Of a DNA stretch of 46,148 bases, positions 16,368 through 25,824 are shown piece after piece. The notes beneath the pieces were generated by a model. The model did not search any database. It saw only the letters and a program-made list of their open reading frames with translations, and was not told the DNA's origin. The position numbers and the translations under genes were made by a program. Numbering within the stretch: the first letter of the stretch is position 1; every line of letters starts with the position of its first letter. Source of the stretch: Gammaproteobacteria bacterium (GTDB lineage: Bacteria; Pseudomonadota; Gammaproteobacteria; SG8-11); NCBI GenBank assembly GCA_030610155.1, contig JAUWSG010000005.1:1-46148 (forward strand), read 5' to 3'.

Positions 16368-17363
16368 ATGAGAGTATTGGCCGGGGATATCGGTGGTACC
16401 AAGACTATTCTTCAAATAGCAGATGTGTATCCCAATGATTACAAGACTTTGTATGAAAAAAAATACGACAGTAAAGCGTACGAAGATTTTTTGCCATTGT
16501 TAAAAGAATTTATGAAGGATGCTGCCTCACAGACAGACATGATATTAAACAGTGCCTGTTTCGGGGTGGCCGGGCCCGTTAGTGATAATTTTGCACGGAC
16601 TACAAATCTGCCCTGGATCCTGGATGGTGCGCAGTTATCCAAAGAACTGGTGATTCCTAACTTGCGCTTGATAAATGATTTTCAGGCGATCGGTTATGGT
16701 CTGGATGCATTGCGGGATGAAGATGTCGTCCTGTTACAGGAAGGCGTGGAGGTGCTGCATGGGCCACGTGCAATTTTGGGTGCCGGTACGGGTTTGGGGG
16801 AAGGCATTATGTATTGGGATCAGGACCATTATGACATTTTACCCTCCGAAGGTGGTCATGCAGATTTTGCACCGACGGATATGACGCAGGTCGAGTTATA
16901 CCGTTTTTTAAGAAATAAAATGACCAGGGTAGGTTATGAAAATGTTATCTCCGGTTCGGGTCTGGGCAATATTTTTGATTATCTATGTTCAGTTGATGGT
17001 GCGAAAGTAACACACGAACTGGAGATTGCATTGCAGAAAGAGGATCGCGCGTCTGCCATCAGCCGTATTGCGCTGCAAGGAAAAGATCCGCTTGCCATGC
17101 AGGCACTTAATATCTTCACCCAGGTGTATGGTGCCCAGGCCGGTAATCTGGCACTGACTTGCCTGGCAACCGGGGGCGTGTATATAGCAGGTGGTATAGC
17201 GGCAAAAAACATAGAAAAACTAAAAGACGGGATTTTTATTAAGGCTTTTACCGACAAGGACAAGATGTCAGTGTTGTTAGAAAAAATGCCGGTCAAGGTA
17301 GTGATGAACCCTAATGTCGGCCTGATGGGCGCGGCATTGGCCGCTTCCCGGTTGAAGAGCTAA
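16368..17363 (+). CDS. glk: Glucokinase
   Basis: A 331-residue ATP-dependent glucokinase of the proteobacterial Glk family (Pfam glucokinase, not the ROK type). The phosphate-binding motif is GDIGGTKT near the N-terminus, the catalytic region is LRLINDFQAIGYGL, and the nucleotide-binding loop is GAGTGLGEG followed by EGGHADFAP. It phosphorylates glucose released by MalQ and other glucan-degrading steps, giving glucose 6-phosphate for zwf. GGAG precedes the ATG. It forms an operon with pgl, and a long palindrome separates it from convergent zwf. Confidence 0.95.
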   Translation: MRVLAGDIGGTKTILQIADVYPNDYKTLYEKKYDSKAYEDFLPLLKEFMKDAASQTDMILNSACFGVAGPVSDNFARTTNLPWILDGAQLSKELVIPNLRLINDFQAIGYGLDALRDEDVVLLQEGVEVLHGPRAILGAGTGLGEGIMYWDQDHYDILPSEGGHADFAPTDMTQVELYRFLRNKMTRVGYENVISGSGLGNIFDYLCSVDGAKVTHELEIALQKEDRASAISRIALQGKDPLAMQALNIFTQVYGAQAGNLALTCLATGGVYIAGGIAAKNIEKLKDGIFIKAFTDKDKMSVLLEKMPVKVVMNPNVGLMGAALAASRLKS

Positions 17364-17375
17364 ACCTTGAACCAG

Positions 17376-17482
17376 TTTTACCACGGAGGTCACGGAGAAA
17401 AGCTTTTTAATTTATTTTCCTTCTTCCTTTGGAAGAAGGAAACAATCCTCTCTTTTTTCTCCGTGACCTCCGTGGTAAAAAA
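17376..17482. terminator. Family C long palindrome between convergent glk and zwf (bidirectional terminator)
   Basis: Arms of about 23 bases (TTTTACCACGGAGGTCACGG at 17377 and CCGTGACCTCCGTGGTAAAA at 17461) are perfectly complementary and flanked by T runs on both strands. Inside is a second perfect hairpin, TTCCTTCTTCC (17417-17427) with GGAAGAAGGAA (17431-17441) and a 3-base loop. It is well placed to end both transcripts. Confidence 0.75.
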
Positions 17483-17526
17483 CAATCTTTTAGCCTTTTC
17501 CCCGTGCACCCCGTGTAAAAAGGGTC

Positions 17527-19008
17527 TTACTCTTCCGGTTCTATAGAATGGCGCCAGAACTGATCGGCATGGTCGAATAATCGTTGTGTTTCTTTGGGGC
17601 CCCATGTGCCCGCCGGGTAAGTATGTATAAAGTCACGTTCGGTTGCCCATACGCGTAGTACAGGATCAACCACTCGCCAGGCCCACTCAACTTCGTCATA
17701 GCGTAGAAACAGACTATGATCGTTGCCGATTACATCCAGCAGCAGACCTTCGTATGCATCGTATTGTGTGTCTCCTTCCTTGTGGAAACTGGCATCGAGA
17801 CTGGTAGTGCGTGTCTTCATTTCAAGACCTGATTCTTTTACCTGCATTTCGATCTTTACACATTCGTGAGGCTGAATACCCAATAATAGCCAGTCGGGCT
17901 TCAGACGTTCAACTTGCGTGTTTCTGAATAATTGTTGCGGTGGATGTTTAAAGCGTATGGAGACCGCTGACTTTCCTTCCGCCATTCTTTTGCCGGTACG
18001 CAAATAAATAGGGACGCCTCGCCAGCGCCAGTTGTCGATATAAAGTTTGAGTGCAGCATAGGTTTCCGTCACGCTTTCTTCATCAACTCCTTCTGCGTCA
18101 AGATAACCTGGGACTTTCTCTCCATCAACGATGCCGCTGGCATATTGCGCGCGAAAAGAGTGGGCATGTACGGCATTCTGCGGAATAGGGCGTATGGATT
18201 TTAGTACTTTGACTTTTTCATCCCGCAATGACTCTGCATCCATTGATGCCGGGGGTTCCATGGTCACGAGTGTTAGTAGCTGTAATAAATGGCTCTGGAT
18301 CATGTCACGTAACGCACCAGCACCATCGAAGTAATCAGCACGGCCTTCAATACCGACGGTCTCGGAGTGGGTTATCTGTATGTGATCAATATAGTTGCGG
18401 TTCCATAATGGTTCCATCATGACATTGGCAAAGCGGAACACTAACACGTTTTGTACGGTGCCTTTTCCCAGGTAATGATCAATACGAAAAACCTGTTCTT
18501 CCCTTAAAAAACGCAGCATGTTTTGTTGCAACATTTGTGCGCTTTCCCGGTCATAACCAAATGGTTTTTCAACGACAATACGCCGCCAGCCATGCTCTTC
18601 AAGTAGTAGGTCTGCGCTTGCCAGGTTTTTAACAACCTGGGTATATTGTGCAGGCCGGATTGACATATAAAAAACTACATTCTTGGGAAAGGCATCTGAG
18701 TTTTCTATCTTATTACTCAGGTCCTTGAATGAGTCCTTGTTTTTCAGGTCGCCCTTTAAAAAGTGCAGGCGCTTGCTGAATTTTGTAAATATTGCCTCAT
18801 CAATACCTTCGCGTACCTGAGGAGAAAGTATTTCTTTGACTTCAGTGCGCCATTGGTCATCGCTCCAGTCGCGCCGACCAAAACCTATGATTTTCATCTC
18901 ATCTGGCAGTCTGTTGGCGACTTCCAGGTGATACAAGGCGGGTAATAGTTTTCGCTTAGATAAATTACCGGTAGAACCAAAAATGACAAATGTACATGGA
19001 TCCAACAT
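17527..19008 (-). CDS. zwf: Glucose-6-phosphate 1-dehydrogenase
   Basis: A 493-residue enzyme of standard length that oxidises glucose 6-phosphate with NAD(P)+ to 6-phosphogluconolactone. The dinucleotide loop is FGSTGNLSKRKL (residues 10-21), where GASGDLA is usual. EKPFG (147-151) and the active-site signature RIDHYLGKGTVQN with His178 and Lys182 are intact. The ATG at 19008 has only a weak ribosome binding site. It lies 30 bp downstream of gnd on the same strand, so the two oxidative steps are probably co-transcribed. Its products go to the Pgl encoded by the convergent pgl-glk pair. Confidence 0.96.
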   Translation of the reverse strand: MLDPCTFVIFGSTGNLSKRKLLPALYHLEVANRLPDEMKIIGFGRRDWSDDQWRTEVKEILSPQVREGIDEAIFTKFSKRLHFLKGDLKNKDSFKDLSNKIENSDAFPKNVVFYMSIRPAQYTQVVKNLASADLLLEEHGWRRIVVEKPFGYDRESAQMLQQNMLRFLREEQVFRIDHYLGKGTVQNVLVFRFANVMMEPLWNRNYIDHIQITHSETVGIEGRADYFDGAGALRDMIQSHLLQLLTLVTMEPPASMDAESLRDEKVKVLKSIRPIPQNAVHAHSFRAQYASGIVDGEKVPGYLDAEGVDEESVTETYAALKLYIDNWRWRGVPIYLRTGKRMAEGKSAVSIRFKHPPQQLFRNTQVERLKPDWLLLGIQPHECVKIEMQVKESGLEMKTRTTSLDASFHKEGDTQYDAYEGLLLDVIGNDHSLFLRYDEVEWAWRVVDPVLRVWATERDFIHTYPAGTWGPKETQRLFDHADQFWRHSIEPEE

Positions 19009-19038
19009 AATAGTGGGGCCTTTTGTTATCAGGAGTTA

Positions 19039-19947
19039 TCAGGATTTTTTAATGGCATGTCCGCCGAATGCATTTCGCATCATGGACAGTATTCGGTTGC
19101 TATAACCTTCTTCGTCCTGGCTGGTAAATCGCATGAACAGTGCCAGAGTCATTACAGGTGAAGAGACACCTTGATCAATTGCTTCTATTGCCGTCCAGCG
19201 ACCTTCGCCAGAATCTGAAACATAAGGGGCAATGTCTGCCAGGGACTGGTCTTCTTTTAATGATTCTGCTGACAGATCCAGTAGCCAACTACGCACCACT
19301 GAACCGTGGCGCCATATTTCAGCAAGTTCAGCAAGATCGACATCAAATTCTTTTTTACCTCTTATTAATGCAAAGCCCTCTGCAAAAGCCTGCATCATGC
19401 CATACTCAATACCATTGTGGACCATTTTGGTGAAGTGACCCGCACCAACAGGGCCGACATGGGCCCAGCCTGTTTCAGGGCCAGGCGCCAGCACCTTTAA
19501 TACCGGTTCTAATACGGTAAGCGCTTTTTTCTCGCCACCGACCATCATGCAGTAACCATTATCGAGTCCCCAGACACCGCCGGATGTCCCTACATCAATA
19601 TAATCAATGCCTTTTTCCGCCAGCATTGAACCCCTGCGTTGTGTGTCATGGTAGTTTGAGTTGCCGCCGTCCACAATGAGGTCACCTTTGCTCAGCATTG
19701 ACATGACGTCTTTAATCATATTTTCAGTGGGGTCGCCATCAGGCAGCATAAGCCAGACGACCCTGGGAGAGCTTAGTTTTCCAATGGCATCTGCCACACT
19801 TTCTGACGCGATCATGCCTTCTTCTTTTTCCAGCGTGTCAATAATACCTCTGGACCGGTTATAACCGACAACTTCAATGTCGCCACGACACAAGCGTCGT
19901 GTCATATTGCCGCCCATTTTACCTAATCCAATTATCGCTAATCTCAT
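19039..19947 (-). CDS. gnd: 6-phosphogluconate dehydrogenase, short (GndA/YqeC-like) form
   Basis: A 302-residue enzyme of the short decarboxylating type, lacking the second helical half of the ~470-residue form. The N-terminal nucleotide site is GLGKMGGNM (7-15). The substrate region has DGGNSNYHDTQRRG, and the catalytic lysine and following helix are in GHFTKMVHNGIEYGMMQ (Lys174, Glu181). It converts 6-phosphogluconate to ribulose 5-phosphate, CO2 and reduced cofactor; short forms often prefer NAD+. AAAGGAA precedes the ATG. It leads the gnd-zwf operon. Confidence 0.94.
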   Translation of the reverse strand: MRLAIIGLGKMGGNMTRRLCRGDIEVVGYNRSRGIIDTLEKEEGMIASESVADAIGKLSSPRVVWLMLPDGDPTENMIKDVMSMLSKGDLIVDGGNSNYHDTQRRGSMLAEKGIDYIDVGTSGGVWGLDNGYCMMVGGEKKALTVLEPVLKVLAPGPETGWAHVGPVGAGHFTKMVHNGIEYGMMQAFAEGFALIRGKKEFDVDLAELAEIWRHGSVVRSWLLDLSAESLKEDQSLADIAPYVSDSGEGRWTAIEAIDQGVSSPVMTLALFMRFTSQDEEGYSNRILSMMRNAFGGHAIKKS

Positions 19948-20306
19948 TTTGTATTCCTTTGTGATGGTTTTGCTTGTTTATAAGGCAATGGTTCCCGGTT
20001 GCCCTTTAATAAGGATAGTTCAAATTTAACTACAAGAATGATTCCAGTACAAGAGTATCGGGTTTTTCCTTTTTATCATTAATGGCTTGCGTATATACAA
20101 ACAGATTTTTATGGTCTTTTAATTGTAATGCCAGCGGTATAAATGCGTCACACAGCCTGTTACAGGAATTTTGTGCTACGCTTTTTTTATACTTCAGGAA
20201 GGGAAGCTTTGATGTATTCTGCATGTCACTTCAGAGACCCCTGAATTACCACCTGTCAGGTATGCGTATTTCATATTGTTAGGTCGCAAATATAAGGGAG
20301 GAGTTT
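19948..20306. other. Intergenic region between gnd and the SAP-domain gene
   Basis: This 359-bp space separates two divergent genes and should hold both promoters. I see no clear promoter pair, operator or RNA structure. A 64-codon frame on the minus strand (20030-20224) lacks a ribosome binding site and any recognisable pattern. Confidence 0.4.
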
Positions 20307-20513
20307 GTGGTGAATATTCAGCAGGTTCGTGAAAAGGCCCGTTCTTTTGGGTTGAAGGTAGGGAAATCCAAAAAAACCGAATTGATAAAAAATATCCAGA
20401 AGGTAGAGGGGAACTTTGATTGCTTCGCGACGGCGGTTAGCGGTTATTGTGATCAGGTAGGCTGCGTCTGGCGAGAGGATTGTTTTGTGTCATCTGAAAC
20501 GAAGAAAATGTAA
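20307..20513 (+). CDS. Small SAP-domain protein with cysteine-rich tail
   Basis: A 68-residue protein. The first ~40 residues (VREKARSFGLKVGKSKKTEL, then IKNIQ) match the SAP helix-extension-helix fold, a small DNA-binding module; the LIK.IQ..EGN pattern is typical of short bacterial SAP proteins. The tail GNFDCFATAVSGYCDQVGC and WREDCF has four cysteines that could bind a metal or a cluster. Two adjacent GTG codons (20307, 20310) can serve as start behind GGGAGGAG; I list the first. Its place between the pentose phosphate and glycogen genes suggests a regulatory role for this block, which is inference only. Confidence 0.72.
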   Translation: MVNIQQVREKARSFGLKVGKSKKTELIKNIQKVEGNFDCFATAVSGYCDQVGCVWREDCFVSSETKKM

Positions 20514-20553
20514 TCATTGATAATTGAATGATCGGCTGCGGAAGAGATCGCGG

Positions 20554-22005
20554 TTATAAAGTAGCCGCCTTTTCATATAGCTGTATATATTTTTTTGCGC
20601 TTTCTTCCCAGCTGAAGTTCTGCTGCATGCCGGTGCGTGCAATGCTGCGCCATGTTTGAGGTTTTTTATAGGTTTCGATGGCACGTTTCAGGGTTTTCAG
20701 CAGGGCGTCTGGAGTTGCTTCGGTGAAGATGTAACCTGTGGCAGTTTTGTTTTTTTGTGTTTGCGTATTAGTGTCCACGATGGAGTCCAGCAAACCGCCA
20801 ACGCCTTGTACGATAGGGACAGTGCCATATCGCAGACTGTAGAGCTGGTTAAGTCCACAGGGTTCAAAACGCGATGGCATTAAAAACATATCGGCACCGG
20901 CTTCAATGCGATGTGCGAGTGTTTCATCATAGCCGATCAGGGCGGAAATTTGTTTCGGGTGCTGTGTTGCAAACTGTTTTATTGCTTTTTCATATTTCTT
21001 TTCACCCGTGCCTAAAATAACCAGTTGAACGGATTCTTGCAGAAGATCGGGCAGGGCCTCCAGAACGATGTCAATTCCCTTTTGTTGAACCAGTCGGCCT
21101 ACCATGCCAATGAGCGGCGTGTCGTTTTCAACGGGAAGTGAAAATTCTTTTTGCAATGAGGTCTTGTTTTTCTGTTTTTCCTTGAGTGTCTTTACAGAAA
21201 AATTCTGTTCAATAAGCGGATCGTTTGCTGGATCCCATATATCCATATCAATACCGTTTAAAATTCCGCTTAATTTGTCGGCGCGGTGTTTTAATAATCC
21301 TTCCAGGCCAAATCCAAATTCCGCTGTCTGGATCTCCCTGGCATAACCTGGGCTGACTGTAGTGATAATGTTTGCAAACACCAGTCCGCCCTTGATGAAT
21401 GAGATTTGATTATGAAATTCCATTGTGTCAGGTGACCAGAGATAATCCGGTAAATCCAGGGTCAGGTAAGTTTCCCGGGAAAATATGCCCTGATAGGCCA
21501 GGTTATGTATGGTAAACAAGGTTGCCGGTTTTTGCGGTTGCTGTGCAAGCAGCGCAGGAATTAAACCGGTTTGCCAGTCATTACAATGAACAATTCCAGG
21601 CTTCCAGTCAGCAATAATCTGGCCAGTCGCGATCAAGGTCGCCGCTTTTGAAAATAGAGCATAACGCTCTGCATTATCAGGCCAGGGTAAACCCTGTTCA
21701 TCCAGGTAGGGGTTGCCAGGGCGGTCAAATGCTTTCGGGTAATCAATCAACCATACTTTCACTTCTGAGTCAGGTAGCCGGGTTTCCAGTAGCGAGATGG
21801 TGCCGGCATGACCGCTGACACTGAATTGCGCGATTTGTTTTACGTTTTCAAGCTTGTTTTTTATTTCCTGGTAATAAGGCAAAAGAACCCGGACATCACA
21901 ATTCAGTTTGTTCAGTGCCTGCGGGAGACTGCCGGACACATCAGCCAGCCCGCCGGTTTTTATCAACGGGTGAGCTTCACTGGTTGCAAAAAGGACGTTT
22001 CGCAT
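20554..22005 (-). CDS. glgA: Glycogen synthase (ADP-glucose type)
   Basis: A 483-residue GT5 glycosyltransferase that extends alpha-1,4 glucan chains from ADP-glucose. The N-terminal KTGGLADVSGSLPQAL holds the substrate-binding lysine (Lys16). HCNDWQTGLIPALL and the C-terminal SRFEPCGLNQLYSLRYGT with the EX7E glutamates are in place. It lies 68 bp downstream of glgB on the same strand and uses ADP-glucose from the divergent glgC. The ribosome binding site is poor (GCAAGCAA). The upstream gap contains three AACAATTT-type repeats. Confidence 0.96.
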   Translation of the reverse strand: MRNVLFATSEAHPLIKTGGLADVSGSLPQALNKLNCDVRVLLPYYQEIKNKLENVKQIAQFSVSGHAGTISLLETRLPDSEVKVWLIDYPKAFDRPGNPYLDEQGLPWPDNAERYALFSKAATLIATGQIIADWKPGIVHCNDWQTGLIPALLAQQPQKPATLFTIHNLAYQGIFSRETYLTLDLPDYLWSPDTMEFHNQISFIKGGLVFANIITTVSPGYAREIQTAEFGFGLEGLLKHRADKLSGILNGIDMDIWDPANDPLIEQNFSVKTLKEKQKNKTSLQKEFSLPVENDTPLIGMVGRLVQQKGIDIVLEALPDLLQESVQLVILGTGEKKYEKAIKQFATQHPKQISALIGYDETLAHRIEAGADMFLMPSRFEPCGLNQLYSLRYGTVPIVQGVGGLLDSIVDTNTQTQKNKTATGYIFTEATPDALLKTLKRAIETYKKPQTWRSIARTGMQQNFSWEESAKKYIQLYEKAATL

Positions 22006-22073
22006 TTATATGTTGCTTGCCTGTTGTTAAAAAATTGTTAAAAAAATTGTTGGTGAAATTGTTGCGGCACTGT

Positions 22074-24287
22074 TCAGGACGTATAGCGTAATACAACACC
22101 TGCGAGCGGTGGCAGGGTAAGATTAATAGAATAAGGCCGGTTCATCCATGGAATGTCTTCGGTTGTTATCTCGCCACTATTACCCATATTGCTGCCGCCA
22201 TAATGGGATGAATCTGAATTGAGGATTTCCTGGTAAGTGCCGCGTTCCGGTACACCTATTCGGTAGCCTTCTCTGGGTATCGGCGTGAAATTCAATGCGA
22301 CGATGATAAACTCATTTTCATGTTTGCGGATGTAAATCAATATTGATTGTGAAGAATCATGGCAATCAACCCATTCAAATCCCCGGGAGTCAAAATCGTA
22401 CTGGTACAATGCGGATTGGTCCTTGTATGTTTTGTTCAGGTCTTTGACCAGAGATTGCATACCCTTGTGTAATTCGTAGTCGAGTACATACCAATCCAGG
22501 CTCTGGCTATGATCCCATTCCCGGCCTTGAGCAAATTCTGTGCCCATGAAAAGCAGCTTTTTGCCAGGGTAGGTAAACATGTAGGTATATAACAGGCGGA
22601 GGTTGGCAAATTGCTGCCATTCATCACCCGGCATTTTGTACAGCATGGAGCCTTTGCCATGTACAACTTCATCATGCGAAAAAGGCAGTACAAAATTTTC
22701 GGTAAAGGCATACAAAAGCCCGAATGTCAGTTGGTCATGATGGTATTGCCGGTGTATTGGGTCCTGTTGCAGGTACTCCAGGGTGTCATTCATCCAGCCC
22801 ATGTTCCATTTCATGCTGAAGCCCAGTCCACCTAACCATGTGGGCCTGGAAACTTGTGGCCAGGAAGTGGATTCTTCTGCAATAGTAACGCTGCCGTCTT
22901 CCAGGCCATGTGTGACTTCATTTAGATGCCGGAGAAAATCAAGGGCTTCGAGGTTTTCATTGCCACCATACATATTTGGCACCCAGTCACCTTCTTCCCG
23001 GGAATAATCCAGATAGATCATGGATGCGACGGCATCGACCCTGAGGCCATCGATATGGAATTCTTCCAGCCAATAGACCGCATTTGATAACAGGTAATTC
23101 TTAACTTCATTACGGCCATAGTTAAAAATTAATGTCCCCCAGTCCCGGTGTTCACCTTTGCGGGGATCTTCATGTTCGTACAGCGCACTGCCATCAAATC
23201 GGGCCAGACCATGTTCATCTTTGGGGAAATGGGCCGGTACCCAGTCAATAAAAACACCAATGCCGCGAGCATGCAGATGATCAACAAAATATCGAAATTC
23301 ATCAGGGGCGCCAAAACGACTGCTAGGTGCATATGCACCGATGGTCTGGTAGCCCCAGGATGCATCCAGGGGGTGTTCGGCGATGGGCATTAATTCAATA
23401 TGCGTGAAGCCCATGTATTCAACATAATCTGCCAGTTTGTGAGCAAGCTCTGTATAGGAAAGGAAGCGCCCGTGTTCGTCTTGTTGCCAGGAGCCAAGAT
23501 GGACTTCATAAACCGACATTGGGCTATGCAGCCAATCGGTATTTTTACGTTGTTCCATCCAGCTGCCATCAGTCCAGCTATATTTACTTTCTGCCGGCAC
23601 AATGGCCGCTGTACTGGGTCTGAGTTCAAATGATTGGCCATAGGGGTCTGATTTCAGATGGATAGTATGATTGTCCCGGTTGCGTATTTCGAACTTATAC
23701 AGTGCGCCCGATTCAACATCAGGAATAAATAACTCCCAAAGACCACTGTTGCCCAGGCTTCGCATCGGGTGGCAGCGTCCATCCCAATGGTTGAAGTCAC
23801 CCGTGACACTGACGCGTTCTGCGCTGGGTGCCCAGGTTGCAAACAGGGTGCCGTTTACATTATCGACAATATGGGAATGTGCGCCCAAAAACCGGTAGGC
23901 ATGCCAATGTTTGCCTTCACCAAATAAATGTATGTCAAAATCAGACAGTTGCGCCGGGAAGTTATATGGGTCATGCGTTTGATGCAGACGGCCGTCCGAA
24001 TCGCGCCAGATAATTTGATATTTGTCCGGCATCTCACCTTTTTTGCCCTGCCATTCGAAAATATCTGTTTTGTTACTACGTACCAATGCCACGTTTTGCG
24101 CATCAAGCTTCCCGCTGTTAATAAACACCTCTTTTGCCCGGGGCAGAAATACACGTACGATTTCCTGCTGCGTGTCATTACTGGCCGGGTGCTTGCCAAG
24201 AACCGAAAAGGGGTTGTAGTGGCTTGCTTCGAGGATTTTGCGGATATCCTGTTGCATGTTCTCGTCTGTAGTATTTAAAGCTGACAT
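22074..24287 (-). CDS. glgB: 1,4-alpha-glucan branching enzyme
   Basis: A 737-residue GH13 branching enzyme that makes alpha-1,6 branch points in glycogen. N-terminal modules ([11 protein letters not shown] and a CBM48 with [20 protein letters not shown]) precede the catalytic barrel. The nucleophile is Asp418 ([11 protein letters not shown]), the acid/base Glu471 ([10 protein letters not shown]), and the third acid lies in [13 protein letters not shown]; the offsets agree with E. coli GlgB. I chose the ATG at 24287, which follows CAGGGAAAT and opens at MSALN; an in-frame ATG at 24368 would add 27 atypical residues. It heads the glgB-glgA operon, divergent from glgC. Confidence 0.95.
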   Translation of the reverse strand: MSALNTTDENMQQDIRKILEASHYNPFSVLGKHPASNDTQQEIVRVFLPRAKEVFINSGKLDAQNVALVRSNKTDIFEWQGKKGEMPDKYQIIWRDSDGRLHQTHDPYNFPAQLSDFDIHLFGEGKHWHAYRFLGAHSHIVDNVNGTLFATWAPSAERVSVTGDFNHWDGRCHPMRSLGNSGLWELFIPDVESGALYKFEIRNRDNHTIHLKSDPYGQSFELRPSTAAIVPAESKYSWTDGSWMEQRKNTDWLHSPMSVYEVHLGSWQQDEHGRFLSYTELAHKLADYVEYMGFTHIELMPIAEHPLDASWGYQTIGAYAPSSRFGAPDEFRYFVDHLHARGIGVFIDWVPAHFPKDEHGLARFDGSALYEHEDPRKGEHRDWGTLIFNYGRNEVKNYLLSNAVYWLEEFHIDGLRVDAVASMIYLDYSREEGDWVPNMYGGNENLEALDFLRHLNEVTHGLEDGSVTIAEESTSWPQVSRPTWLGGLGFSMKWNMGWMNDTLEYLQQDPIHRQYHHDQLTFGLLYAFTENFVLPFSHDEVVHGKGSMLYKMPGDEWQQFANLRLLYTYMFTYPGKKLLFMGTEFAQGREWDHSQSLDWYVLDYELHKGMQSLVKDLNKTYKDQSALYQYDFDSRGFEWVDCHDSSQSILIYIRKHENEFIIVALNFTPIPREGYRIGVPERGTYQEILNSDSSHYGGSNMGNSGEITTEDIPWMNRPYSINLTLPPLAGVVLRYTS

Positions 24288-24546
24288 ATTTCCCTGATTC
24301 CAATTTAGACTGTAATTGTATTTGATCAAACCCGATGACTTGCACGCATCATTTAATAATACTTTCATCCTGATACTGTATAGATGGTATCATATTAACA
24401 AGAAGAGTGATTTTTGATTGGTGTTTTACGCGAGATTGTTTATTTCAGTTTTTTGATTTAAACAACTGTTTTGGTTGGTTACTGTGCGATTTATTCAGGC
24501 GCCTTATGTTTATTATTCATAGGGGAATAACAGGGAGATTCCGTTG
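24288..24546. promoter_or_regulatory. Divergent promoter region glgB/glgC
   Basis: This 259-bp AT-rich gap must drive glgB-glgA leftward and glgC-GH57 rightward. I see no operator with clear dyad symmetry. GGGAG before the glgC start is the only well-defined element. Confidence 0.45.
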
Positions 24547-25824
24547 ATGATTAGCGGTAAAGGTAATAAAGAAAGTCGGTTCGTCAGTCGCTTAACACGC
24601 GATACATTGGCACTCATACTGGCAGGTGGCCGCGGGTCGCGGCTCAAGCAATTGACTACCTGGCGTGCAAAGCCGGCAGTGCCTTTTGGTGGGAAATTTC
24701 GCATTATCGATTTTCCGCTATCGAATTGCCTGAATTCTGACATCCGGCGTATTGGTGTGCTGACACAGTACAAGTCGCATTCATTATTGCAACATATTCA
24801 GCGGGGCTGGAGTTTTCTGCGGGGTGAGTTTGGTGAATTTGTAGAACTTATGCCTGCCCAGCAGCGCATTCAGGAGAGCTGGTACGCGGGTACCGCGGAC
24901 GCTGTTTACCAGAATCTTGATATTCTGCGAACACATGATCCAAAATACGTGCTGATTCTGGCAGGCGACCATATTTACAAGATGGACTATGGTCCCATGC
25001 TGGCACATCATGCTGATCATAATGCGGATATGACGGTGGGCTGTATCGAGGTGCCTTTAGAGGAGGCCTCTGCCTTCGGGGTCATGACCGTTGATAATAA
25101 TTGCCGGGTAAAGGAGTTTTCTGAAAAGCCTGCAAAACCGGATCCTATTCCCGGCCGTGATGATACGGCATTGGTTTCAATGGGGATTTATGTGTTTAAT
25201 ACAGAATTTTTATTTAGCCAGTTGATCAACGATGCTGACATTCCCAGCTCAAGTCATGATTTTGGTATGAATATCATTCCTGCCGCAATCGATGGTGCAA
25301 ATGTAGTCGCGTATCCTTTTCGCGACCCTGTTACTGACAAACAGGTTTATTGGCGGGATGTCGGAACGATTGATGCTTACTGGGATGCGAATATGGAATT
25401 GGTAGGTTTGACCCCCGAGTTAAACCTGTACGATGATGCGTGGCCGATATGGACCTACCAGGAACAGTTGCCACCCGCAAAATTTATTTTCAATGACAAA
25501 GACCGTCGTGGTCTGGCGGTGGATTCAATGGTGTCTGGTGGTTGTATTATTTCCGGTTCTGAAGTTAAACATTCCCTGTTGTTTTCCAATGTCCGCATCG
25601 GGTCTTATTCTCATATTGAGGACTCCGTCATATTGCCGGAAGTTAAAGTCGGGCGGCAATGCAAATTGAAAAAAGTGGTTATCGATAAGGGCTGTCATAT
25701 ACCCGATGGCACGGTCGTTGGTGAAGATCCTGAGGAAGACGCCAAACGTTTTCATGTGTCGCCGGGCGGCGTTGTATTGATTACACCTGAAATGCTGGAT
25801 CAGAATTTGCATCATGTCCGCTAA
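24547..25824 (+). CDS. glgC: Glucose-1-phosphate adenylyltransferase (ADP-glucose pyrophosphorylase)
   Basis: A 425-residue enzyme that makes ADP-glucose, the committed step of glycogen synthesis. The nucleotide-binding signature is [15 protein letters not shown], followed by [21 protein letters not shown]. Other conserved segments are [25 protein letters not shown] and the C-terminal left-handed beta-helix with the [14 protein letters not shown] repeats. The arginine-rich N-terminus ([10 protein letters not shown]) agrees with the allosteric activator region of bacterial GlgC. TTG at 24544 and ATG at 24547 both follow GGGAG; ATG is preferred. Its last 11 bases overlap the GH57 gene. Confidence 0.96.
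   Translation: MISGKGNKESRFVSRLTRDTLALILAGGRGSRLKQLTTWRAKPAVPFGGKFRIIDFPLSNCLNSDIRRIGVLTQYKSHSLLQHIQRGWSFLRGEFGEFVELMPAQQRIQESWYAGTADAVYQNLDILRTHDPKYVLILAGDHIYKMDYGPMLAHHADHNADMTVGCIEVPLEEASAFGVMTVDNNCRVKEFSEKPAKPDPIPGRDDTALVSMGIYVFNTEFLFSQLINDADIPSSSHDFGMNIIPAAIDGANVVAYPFRDPVTDKQVYWRDVGTIDAYWDANMELVGLTPELNLYDDAWPIWTYQEQLPPAKFIFNDKDRRGLAVDSMVSGGCIISGSEVKHSLLFSNVRIGSYSHIEDSVILPEVKVGRQCKLKKVVIDKGCHIPDGTVVGEDPEEDAKRFHVSPGGVVLITPEMLDQNLHHVR

Noticed and set aside
20030-20224. 64-codon minus-strand frame between gnd and the SAP gene
   Set aside because: No ribosome binding site and no recognisable pattern; it lies in the probable promoter region of gnd.
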